From Pyrenula massariospora (taxonomy: Eukaryota; Ascomycota; Eurotiomycetes; Pyrenulales; Pyrenulaceae), in NCBI GenBank assembly GCA_021030905.1, contig JAGFMI010000001.1:1922001-1986000 (forward strand): a stretch of DNA of 64,000 bases, written 5' to 3'. This document shows, piece by piece, positions 22,545 to 35,334 of this stretch. Positions within the stretch are counted from its first letter, which is position 1. The number at the start of each line of letters is the position of its first letter. The notes beneath the pieces were generated by a model. It saw nothing but the letters and a program-made list of their open reading frames with translations, was not told the origin of the DNA and did not search any database. Made by a program: the position numbers and the translations under genes.

Positions 22545-23230
22545 GGCGGAGAGGGAGGATAGGAAGAGACAGGCACAGAGAAGAAGAAAAGCGGCCCAAA
22601 TTTTGAGAAGATTGAAAGGCCTCTAGTAGGATTCTAAAGCTTTGAATACTTTAAGCTTCAGCGCTCGCGTTTCTAGATCGGGAAGGTTCGGCGAGCATGG
22701 TCAGCCCGGAGAAGGGGGCCACGACTTCTGTCACCTTGCCCCGAATCGAGGAATAATAGCTGGAGTGGCTGGTTGCACAGGCTCCGGTCCAACTCTTTCT
22801 TTTGTACGTTGTCCCGACCTTTTCAGACTCAGTCCTTTGCTTCGGTTTTGCAATCTTATCTTTTTAATCCTTTTTAAGCTTCATGATGCCACCACGAGAT
22901 ACGTTTAGCCAATTTCAAAATCTAGGCTCTTCTCTCGATCGTCAAGGAATTCAAATGCTCTAGAGACTCCGTTTTATTTGTCTACCTATATTCCAAATGC
23001 ATTCCACGGGCCATTACGCCGAAATCCAAACCAGCCCATTGAAAATTTTCCAATACATCTCTTAAGTCAAAGCAAAACGACAAGGCATTTAGGCTCTGTC
23101 CGTGGAATGCAATATGATCCTCATCGCCATGCTGTTTACATACCGCACATCTATAGCGATCTTTTAGAAACGCAAACCTGGAAAGCCTAACCCATCCAAG
23201 GACAGAAATAACAGTCTTCTCAATTGCATG
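22545..23230. other. intergenic region between EMC7 promoter and acyl-CoA synthetase 3' end
   Basis: Contains the EMC7 promoter and the 3' flank of the acyl-CoA synthetase gene. Apart from the repeat-like segment at 22714-22732 I see no gene or structured element. Confidence 0.5.
22714..22732. repeat. possible half copy of a dispersed palindromic element
   Basis: The 19-mer beginning GGGGGCCACGACTTC matches the right arm of the palindromic element at 40486-40580 except for one indel and one C/T transition. No matching left arm was found nearby, so this may be a decayed copy or a coincidence. Confidence 0.3.
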
Positions 23231-25564
23231 CTAGAGCTTAGGCTTCGGGGTATTCTTCTCCGTCTCAAGAGCTTCCGCGTATAGTGCATCTAATTCTTTG
23301 CGGTACATTTTCACGGCTGGTGGACGTTTTAGTTTTAGTCTGCGAAATGGTTAGCAATTGAACCAGGTGCTACTCTCAAAAGAACGTACGTAGGTGTGAG
23401 GAGATCATTATCAATTGAAAAAGGCTCCAAGTATATGTAGCAATTTTTAATATGCTCAAACCCTGCAAATTTCTTCTTTCGTCCTGCCTTATGAAGATCT
23501 TTCAGTACCGCCTGCCGCACAGCATTGCTTGCTGCAGCTTTCTTCATCGCCTCAAAATCAGTGGGCCCGATTTTGGTGCTTAGGATTCTTCCGGCCCAGT
23601 CCGCAAAGACATCAGGTTGGACCCCGAATATGGCCACCAAAAACGTTTGAGAGCTATCACCGTGGACGAAAGCTGTTGCAAGGTATGGGCATGCATTCAA
23701 ATATACCCCCTCAATCCGCTCTGGCGAAACATATTCACCTTGTGCGAGCTTTAGGACATTCTTTCGGCGATCGATGATCTGGAAGCGGCCTAAAGGGTCA
23801 ATAGTCGCAATGTCACCTGTGCAGAACCAACCATCCTCAGTCATTGCCTTCTTCGTCTCTGCTTCGTTTTTGTAATATTCTTTGAAAACATTATGCCCAC
23901 GGAGGAGGAGTTCGCCCCGTGGCTGTGGCTTGTCATTAACTGTGTATTCCATATCTGGAACAGAACGCAGGCACGCTTCGTTCGCGGGCATAACGGCGCC
24001 GCAATTGCCAGAAGTAAAATCGCCTACCAACTGACTCAAGCTACAAGCGTAGCTTTCTGTCAATCCGTACCCCTGTGGGAAATTGTTGCTCAATATAACG
24101 CGAAGAAACTGGTGAAGTGACGGATCAAGAGGCGCGGCACCGGATATCAAGTTCACAGTTCTCTCAAGACCGATAGCACTGGCGATCCGCCGAGACCACA
24201 CGCGATCATAAAGCGCATGAGTATTGGTCGGGTTGTTCTTGTCGTTTAGATTCGCCATCTTCGTTGAGACCACGTGTCGTGCGAACACGCCGTTAAACCC
24301 TGATAGTTCGGTAGTCTGGGCTCGAATTACACCGCCAAAGCGATTGTACAGGCGAGGAACAGAGGTGAAGACTGTTGGTCGTATCATCTTGAAATCTTCG
24401 ACCAGCTCAAGAATGTTTCCATGAAAATACCCGATAGCGCCTCCACTCCACAAAAGTGACCCTTCTACCAGTCGTCCGTAAATATGTGCAAGTGGGAGAT
24501 AAGAGCAGAAGCTATCATTCCCAGATTGTTTTGCACATGCAAGCGCGGCAGATGCCGCTGCGACAGCGTTCGCATGTGTCAGCACTACACCTTTAGGGTC
24601 GCCCGTAGTTCCAGAGGTGTAGTTGATTGTGACAGTATCCGACGGTTTGGGTAGCCGATAAGGCTTGTTCAAAGATACGCCTAATTTCTCTACATCTTCG
24701 ATGTAATGAATCGTGATTCCAAGGTCCGTAGCAAGATCAGAGAGAAGAGCTTGCTTTGAATGCCCAGCAAGCTCGCCAGCATCAAGAGGATCAAGCGATA
24801 CGATGATCCGTAACTTCGGTAATCGTGGCTTAATTTTCAACAGAGCCGGTATGTGTGGCAACGAGGCAACGACGCAGGTCAGTTCTGCATGTTTGACAAT
24901 GTATTCAGTTGCGGCCGGTCCAAAGGTATCGTATATCGACACTGAATACAGCGACTGCGACATACACGCGAGATCTAGGTTCCATAAGATTCGAATCGTC
25001 TTGTGCCTGCATCGCGCTTCTTACCTGTAATCTGCCACTCTGGTCTGTTTTGGCACCATAAACCAACCCCGTAATTCGCACCATGAATGCCAGCTCTCTC
25101 ATGGAGCTCGACGAGACCGACCCCGAAGGCAGCTCGTCGTCGCTGCACTGTCCCGTAGTCCAACCATTGATACAATCCAAACGTCTTAGATATTGGGTCA
25201 AAAGGTCGAAAACCTAAGCAAGGCTTTTCTGGTTGGCGTAATGCTACAAGATATAAGTCAGTGGAGCCCGGAAGTACCAAGAAATTTGTCCGAACCTGTA
25301 GTCTCGAATGTATCATGTACCGTACGGATCTATGCGTGGCGGACAATCAGACCATTGTCCCATAGAACCAGAATGGCCACTCACATTTGGATCCAATGTC
25401 TCGAGTAGAGCGTCAGCGAACCTCCAATGCCGGTAAACGGCGCTTCGATCCCCCGTTTGGGACCCAGGGACGGGCACAGAATATCGACTCCCTCTCGGCG
25501 GTGGTTCTGCAAACTCCTCCGACCGTTGAAGATGGAGGGGCTTAGAGGTCTTGAATAGTTGCAT
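23231..25564 (-). CDS. long-chain fatty-acyl-CoA synthetase
   Basis: Four exons on the minus strand, 25385-25564, 25025-25295, 23390-24974 and 23231-23339, join in frame to 714 residues with introns of 89, 50 and 50 nt. Adenylate-forming signatures are intact: the P-loop TSGTTGDPKG at residues 270-279, YLPLAHIYGR, FTSVPRLYNR, QGYGLTES, DGWFCTGDIA, and the hinge DRRKNVLKLAQGEYVSPE, which is the fatty-acyl-CoA synthetase signature. The enzyme activates long-chain fatty acids to CoA thioesters for beta-oxidation or lipid synthesis. The last exon ends in PKPKL; PKL resembles a weak peroxisomal PTS1, so a Faa2-like peroxisomal role is possible but not shown. No signal peptide or transmembrane segment is obvious. 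A CCTCGG hexamer, the core recognised by FarA/FarB fatty-acid regulators in Aspergillus, lies at 25878, about 315 bp upstream; one hexamer is weak evidence. Confidence 0.93.
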
Positions 25565-26150
25565 GGCTCATCAATCAGCAGAGTTGTATGGAGGGGGAAG
25601 TGAGGGCAGGAAAGAATCCTGGTCTGGATAAAGAATGAGAGGGTAATGGGGAGAAAGTAGAAAATGTGATTACCACATGTTCACATTCTATCAACAGTCT
25701 ATGAGGTCGAGGAACGGGTGCAAGGGTCACATGAGGAGAGTCGTGGGGAGGAGGAGGGCCTTGAAGCGTGAGATGAGCTGGGATGCGATGCGATTGTCGT
25801 CGAAGCAGTAAAAGCTCGTATCGGACATCTGAAGCTTGGCTTCACTTTTGGGGCAAGGATTCTACGATCTTGCTTAACCTCGGTTCCGGAAAACATCCCC
25901 AACTCGTCCCAGCGCACTTTTAACTCACGCGACCCTGCAGCGGCCTTGCGTCAGGATCGGCCGCCTGCAGCGACCTCCGAAGCAGCCGGTCGATCTTGAA
26001 CAACCTCACAGTAAGCTTGTTTGGTGGGCTGCGTGGTGTACAAGACATCTTCCACGCTTTTCTTCATGGCTCTGAAAGATCTCTTCGCTGCTTTTTCCTA
26101 ATCCTAGTTCATCCTCTTGTCCGGTAGCTTCCATCTTGCATTTAGGTGTA

Positions 26151-26176
26151 CTGCAACCATTGGCTGCAACCATTGG
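26151..26176. repeat. two tandem 13-bp units containing a reversed CCAAT box
   Basis: The unit CTGCAACCATTGG occurs twice without a gap, each copy containing ATTGG, the reverse of CCAAT. CCAAT is the core bound by the fungal HAP (CBC) complex. The repeat lies about 590 bp upstream of the acyl-CoA synthetase start. A regulatory role is possible but unproven at this distance. Confidence 0.4.
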
Positions 26177-26190
26177 CTGCGAGCTTTGGT

Positions 26191-26475
26191 TTATTTAAGT
26201 AAGCTCGGTCTCGCTTTGACCCGTCGGACAGTTAGAATTAGGCTCTCTCGCTGCGGCTGGCTACTCAATTGCTGCTCAGTTTCCCCTGCGCTCTGCGACG
26301 CCACAGGTATCCGCGCCAGATACTGGCCACTTTCCCTCTTCAAAGGAGATGCGTTCGGGCAATCCTTGGACTCGTGCTCGGCAAACACTTGGCCCAACTT
26401 CATGATTTTTGCAACCCAGGCAGACTCACGTCGCCAAATGAAATTTACGGCGCAATATCCTGAGCATCCCTCCAT
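26191..26475 (-). mobile_element. possible relic of a LINE-type ORF1 zinc-knuckle region
   Basis: A minus-strand open frame without ATG near its conserved part contains GQVFAEHESKDCPN, which resembles the second zinc knuckle of fungal Tad-like LINE ORF1 proteins (pattern VC..CA..H.T.DCP). The expected cysteines before it are replaced, as C-to-T mutation would do. No reverse transcriptase, target-site duplication or poly-A tail was found. This is a tentative reading of a short fragment. Confidence 0.22.
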
Positions 26476-27033
26476 ATTACTAAATTGTGCCCAGGAAGTC
26501 GGACAGCTTGAAAAACGACTCTCCAGGACGGATCTTCGTCATATTTCCTCCGCAGAGCAGCCAGGGAAAGGGCAGAGTCAGTAAGAGGTGTCATTCGATA
26601 AAAGATTTTGTACAATAATCAGATGAGGATTGAGCAACTTATGAATTCTTCTGAACGGTAAATCCGTATAGGCTCTCTAAGGTCTCAGTGACTATTTCCC
26701 GTATACATCACGTTGTCTAGCTTAGACGGGCTCTAGGTAATTTGAGCCTTCGCGGCGGAAGCCTCTGCTCGACAGGGACAGCTGTTCTTTCTTTCTCTCT
26801 TCACTTTCCCGAACTTGAACTGCTTCAGCCTAGAATTCCACTTCCTGAATAGTCCCGAGACCTACCTCACGTCGCCCCACTCAGCTTCGCATCGCCATCC
26901 GTTGTCCCTGTCTGGTTTGCGTTTTCTGGTTTGGCTTTTGCGTCGGTCGTGGCAGCCTAAATATGAGCATAGTGTTTAGTATCCTAATCTGCGCCTCACA
27001 TGCCATATGTGGTCCTGTGAAAATAAGCTGGGG

Positions 27034-30536
<3,503 letters not shown>

Positions 30537-31120
30537 ATGGCTATGAACCTCATGCTTCCTCTGCGCATCGCGCAAGGCCTCTTCGCCATCCTCGTCCTCG
30601 CGCTTACCGCCTATGGTATGTGACTTGTTGTGAAATGTTGCTGGTCGGATCCAGGCTGACCCAAATAGTTGCGTCATGGTACAACTCATCGACAATGGTC
30701 GCCTCGCCGTCGCAGGTCAATTTCCTCCTGTTCTGCGGAATCTGGACCGCCATCATTGCGGTGCCGTACCTGACCCTCAGCCCGCGCTACTATCCAACTG
30801 CCGCGCATAAATTCGGTATCCTCGCAGCTGAAGTGGTTACCATGATCTTCTGGTTCGCCGGTTTTATTGCGCTGGCTGTCTTCATCACCAATCTCCTGTT
30901 CTGCCGAGGCAATGTGTGCAGAGCTGCTCAGGCTGCCACCGTTTTTGGCGCTTTCAGCTGGTACGTGCAAATGGCTTGGCAATTTTTTTCCCATCGCAAG
31001 GTCGCTGATTATATTTGAAGGTTACTTTTCGCTGCAACCACTGCCTTGGCCACCATGCATGTCATCAGGACAAGAAATTCGAGCAACAATTCGCCGCCTC
31101 CCCAGATGGAGAAGGTGTAG
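30537..31120 (+). CDS. MARVEL-domain four-helix membrane protein
   Basis: Three exons, 30537-30615, 30669-30960 and 31021-31120, join in frame to 156 residues (introns 53 and 60 nt). Four hydrophobic segments are visible: one near the N-terminus (RIAQGLFAILVLALTAY), one in exon 2 containing FLLFCGIWTAIIAVPYL, one with WFAGFIALAVFI, and one spanning the last splice (LLFAATTALATMHV). Spacing and the R-I-A-Q-G start match the MARVEL fold of small fungal plasma-membrane proteins. In other eukaryotes the fold marks membrane-apposition and vesicle proteins. Two cysteines (CRGNVCRAA) lie in the loop before helix four. The start is the ATG at 30537; a second in-frame ATG two codons on is equally usable. 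Function is unassigned. Confidence 0.85.
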
Positions 31121-31574
31121 ATAGGGACGCACGAGCCCCTTTAACGACCCTATCTTTCTCGAAATACAAAGTTATTCGTCGGCGATACCCATTTTGACTT
31201 CTGGCTTAAGTGATCCAAGCGTCGAGTCTGAATATAGAGGACGGGGTTTGCGTCTATTTGTCTGCCAGACCCGAAACATCTTCCACCTTTTGATATAGTC
31301 GGAGCTTTGACAGCTGACAAGTGGTGTTCGTATTGATCCTCTCTCGGAAAGCTGTCTGAGTTTTATTTCTCTTCTCGAGTCTGGATATTTGGCGGGATTT
31401 GATATTTCTAAGATACGCATAATGGAAAATGATGTGACAAGTGTCAATTTTGAATCGTGAACGCGTGAATCAGGTTAAAGGTTGGCAGATCCGAGGCCAT
31501 AGTCTGGCATTCTGCAAAGTGCATTCCTCTGGTATGCCCGGTCACTTCATGTCGCAGCTAAATCTTACGAGAAA
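31121..31574. other. convergent 3' spacer between MARVEL and Pga1 genes
   Basis: A 454 bp gap between two convergent genes that should hold both 3' UTRs. I see nothing else in it. Confidence 0.5.
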
Positions 31575-32400
31575 TCACTGCTCTTTCTTCACCGGCTGAC
31601 TACGACCGGTCTCAAAATGGTGATTCGTGTCTGCAAGGTGTCGGAAGACTTTCCATACCACCTCAGACAGAAACCAGGCTATTATCGCAACGATTCCCAC
31701 GTAGATAGCGGTAGGTATCAGGCTTTGGGGAAACACATTGAGCAGATATTCGTCAAGTATCACGTCGACCAGGACCGGTGGAACACTCGACATCAGAGTC
31801 CGGTTCGAGGTGAAGTAGTCTGCAGCTGCGTAAATCTGAAGGAAAAGTGCAGATTGTGCCCCACTTGTGTCCCCATGTGAAGACGATGGCTTCGCTGACT
31901 GTAGCCTTTGGATTTCTGCTTCGTCGAGTAGAGCAAGCCGTTTGTATGCAAAAGAGCTGAGAGATGAGATTAATTCTGGATTGTCAAAGGTCTCGGGTAC
32001 TGTAAATGCCCGGAGATCAAATGCTGTAGGTTGCTGTTGACTGTTAGTTGCAATCGAAGACAAGCTCCCTGTGTAAAGCAACGTCACTCACAGTGGCCGC
32101 CCAACAAATGCGAACTTCGTATCTCCTCGTTGGATTTAGATTCTCCAGGAGAAGCCAGGTCTCTTCTCCTTTCGGAGACTCTTCCGAGGGGAAAGAGGCA
32201 TTGACTCGCATTCTCACGCTACTAACAGGGGACGACAGCGAGACTAGGTACAAATCGTCGAGATTGGGATGCTGCTGGGGGATGATGACTGCTTCTGGGG
32301 CAGTGAAAATGATTTTTTCAACATTGGCCAAGGCACAAGATACTGTAGACAAGAAGGTGAGACAGAGGAGTTTGGCACGAGAGTTTACGGAAGCGCACAT
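31575..32400 (-). CDS. PGA1: GPI mannosyltransferase II cofactor, Pga1-like
   Basis: Two exons on the minus strand, 32092-32400 and 31575-32033, join across a 58-nt intron to 255 residues. The N-terminus is a signal peptide ending near CALA, followed by NVEKIIFTAPEAV, which I recognise as the conserved start of fungal Pga1 proteins. The lumenal part includes NASFPSEESPKGEETWLLLE and RRYEVRICWAATQPTAF, the latter completed by splicing. A single hydrophobic helix near the C-terminus (LIPTAIYVGIVAIIAWFLS) precedes a short basic cytosolic tail ending KKEQ, which could act as a dilysine-like ER signal. Pga1 partners Gpi18 to add the second mannose of the GPI anchor in the ER. The assignment rests on remembered family pattern, signal peptide, size and topology. 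Confidence 0.78.
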
Positions 32401-33033
32401 GGTGAGCGAAAGATCGAGTTGGAAAGTAGACCTGGATAGGTTAAGCAGAAGACGTCAATATAGAGGTGAGCTTCCTGCGGCACAACCAGTGTAGGATCTT
32501 TTGGGGGTATTCTCCTCAAAATCTTAGACGTTGTTCCCGACTCTTGCAGCTAGTAGGTGCTCAGGCGCCAGCTTTGTATGGCCAATCTTAATCCTCATAG
32601 AGTAAAGTATACTGTCTCACGCGTGCATATGTAGTCGTAGCAGTCAGTCTGCAGGTACCCGGTGGTTGCAGCCCATCGTTTCGTTCCTAATGCGGGCATG
32701 GCCCGTGCTTAATCGCCGTGATCGCGGAACCGTGGCCGCGGGAAGGCACGAAGGCACGGCGACCTGGTCTGTGCTCCTGCCGTAAATTGTCGCCTGTAAA
32801 TACAGACGGCACTCACGCCGCAATCAATGCACTCATTTATCTTTCTGCTCCATCTTGTCGGAGCGCCAGACAACCTTTGATAGCTCATGCTCCTCTTTTA
32901 CGACTAGAATTATAATACTTACCTATCCCACTGCGTGGACATATTCGCTCTTTCCTCTACCCTTTGCACCAACCGCCAGCCCTTGGATCCCACACCTCTC
33001 CATTCCGAAATTCCCAACCACAAAGCACCCACG
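32401..33033. other. divergent promoter region between Pga1-like and tubulin genes
   Basis: A 633 bp spacer between divergent genes. The part just before 33034 is pyrimidine-rich with a typical fungal start context. No gene, RNA or repeat is seen. Confidence 0.5.
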
Positions 33034-34676
33034 ATGAGAGAGGTCATATGCTTAAACGGTATGGTCATGACTGACTTGGTCGACTCTGCCTTTCAAGAGG
33101 TGTTTAACGTCCTGCTAATACTCTGGAAATAGTTGGCCAGGCTGGCTGCCAGATGGCCAATTCTTCTTGGGAGGTATGTGTCAATAGCCTTCGACTGACG
33201 CTAAAGCCAAAAGCATTCCTTTGACATTCGTTAGCTTTATTGTCTCGAGCATGGCATTCAAGTACGCCGCCGATGCGATCCTGAGTGGCCCATGCTCAAT
33301 CAACTTGTAGCCTGATGGATATATGACCGAAGAGCAAAAGGCCGCCAACCCGACAAAAGGTTTCGAGACTTTCTTCTCCGAAACAGGCAAGTAGCTTATG
33401 TATCTTGGACTCCTTTTTCCGTACTGACTTCTAACATAGGCTCTGGCAAATACGTACCGCGAACAATCTACTGTGATCTAGAGCCTAATGTCGTAGACGA
33501 AACGAGAACGGGCACCTACCGAAGCCTCTTCCACCCTGAACAAATGATTACAGGCAAGGAAGATGCGTCTAATAACTATGCCCGTGGTCACTATACAGTT
33601 GGAAGAGAGATGATCGACCAGGTCCTCGACCGGGTTCGTCGGGTGGCTGATAACTGCAGCGGTCTCCAAGGGTTCATGGTTTTCCACTCGTTCGGCGGCG
33701 GCACGGGATCGGGATTTGGCTCACTGCTCATGGAACGCTTGTCACATGAGTATGGGAAAAAGACGAAGCTCGAATTCGTTGTATACCCATCCCCTCGTGT
33801 TGCCACATCCGTCGTCGAGCCCTACAATTCTATCTTAACAACGCATACCACGCTAGAGCACAGCGACTGTTCATTCATGGTGGACAACGAAGCGATCTAC
33901 GATCTTTGCCGGCGTAATCTAAGCATTGAACGACCTCACTACGAGAACCTCAACCGCATCATTGCGCAAGGTACGAAATCAAGACCTAAGTATCGCGTGG
34001 CTGCCCGACTAACCCGTTGGTAGTTGTGTCATCAATCACTGCATCGCTCCGTTTCGATGGCTCCCTAAATGTGGATCTTGCCGAATTTCAAACCAACTTG
34101 GTCCCCTATCCACGCATTCACTTTCCGCTAACTGCATATGCTCCTATCGCTAGTACAGCAAAGGCTTCACACGAAGCCAACTCTGTCAGTGAGATATCAA
34201 CGGCATGTTTCGAGGCGAACAATCAAATGGTCAAATGCGATCCCCGGAACGGAAAATACATGGCGACTTGTCTTCTCTACCGAGGCGATGTGGTCCCCAG
34301 AGACGTTCACGCTTCCGTTGCTACACTCAAAACAAAGAAGACGATTCAGTTCGTCGACTGGTGCCCTACGGGATTCAAGATCGGAATTTGCTTCCAGCCT
34401 CCTCAAAACATTCCAAATGGGGACCTAGCCAAGGTTAATCGCGCCGTATGTATGCTTTCCAATACTACTGCTATTGCCGAAGCCTGGAATGCGCTTTGTA
34501 ACAAGTTCGATTTGATGTACGCCAAGCGGGCGTTCGTTCATTGGTACGTGGGTGAAGGAATGGAAGAAGGCGAGTTCTCCGAAGCGCGTGAAGACCTCGC
34601 AGCTCTGGAGAAAGATTACGAAGAGGTAGCCAGCGACTCATTCGAAGAGGGAGAAGGAGCTGAGGTGGAATACTGA
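33034..34676 (+). CDS. alpha-tubulin (divergent copy)
   Basis: Six exons, 33034-33058, 33133-33173, 33235-33261, 33311-33386, 33440-33970 and 34024-34676, join to 450 residues, exactly family length. Landmarks: [22 protein letters not shown], the GTP-binding loop GGGTGSG at residues 142-148, and [18 protein letters not shown] with Glu254, the residue that hydrolyses the GTP of the neighbouring beta subunit. The protein ends in an acidic tail ([10 protein letters not shown]) retaining the terminal tyrosine. Intron 4 (33387-33439) starts with GC, not GT; its donor AG|GCAAGT is the standard context for GC-AG introns, and only this join gives [12 protein letters not shown]. The protein departs from usual fungal alpha-tubulin at many normally fixed sites (for example TKGFETFF and [15 protein letters not shown]), so it may be a second, specialised paralogue like tubB of Aspergillus. 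Frame and catalytic residues are intact. Confidence 0.95.
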
Positions 34677-35334
34677 AGAGAGGGGTATCAGCGACTCTCG
34701 TAATTGAACCTAGCTTTTGCGCTGCAAATACGCGCGGCACTTAGTACTCGCAGTCTTGAAGCTATTGATCTCGACCTCGTGGAACCAGCAACTTTCTATT
34801 TGGCTGGAGCTTCCATGGCCATCATTGGGTGAAGCTCGGCTCTACTAGTAGGTAAGATGGCCTGAGAAACTTCACAACAACTTAACGATTTGCAATGCTA
34901 TTCTCAGGTAGACAGTGAGTATTGCCTGCAAGGGTGATTGAACCTGCACAGAGGTTGTCACCTTTGCCTTGTAAAATGAAATCAATTCTGTAAAGTGGCT
35001 ACTGTAGAAATCGGGGTACTTCGATCTCGGCATGACGAGCTACTATCTAAGATACCTTAGACCCCTGTACCTTTTCCTGCTAGCGAGTCCTCCGCAATTT
35101 TGGGGGGGCTGCAATCTGCAAGCTTCATCAAGACCCGTGAGGAACGACTTTTATCTCTCCATTGTACAAATTTCGATCTGCGCAAACTAATCTTAGAACA
35201 TTCATTACTTCATTGGTGTGCGACTTGTTAAAACAGACCTTCAGATGCGCGAAAATCCGATCTCTTTCTAGCGTCATCGACTGCTACAATTCCTTCAACG
35301 GCGCCAATTTTTCTCCAGGCTTCACATTTTTGAC
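34677..35334. other. intergenic region between tubulin and Ede1 genes
   Basis: A 658 bp spacer with the tubulin 3' UTR and the promoter of the next plus-strand gene. Nothing further is seen. Confidence 0.5.

Larger units (their letters stand above)
25565..27033. other. intergenic region, 1.5 kb, with a possible transposon relic
   Basis: The left part is the acyl-CoA synthetase promoter and the right end the 3' flank of the sulfhydrylase gene. In between are a CCAAT-containing tandem repeat (26151-26176) and a possible degraded zinc-knuckle coding fragment (26191-26475). No intact gene is visible. Confidence 0.4.
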
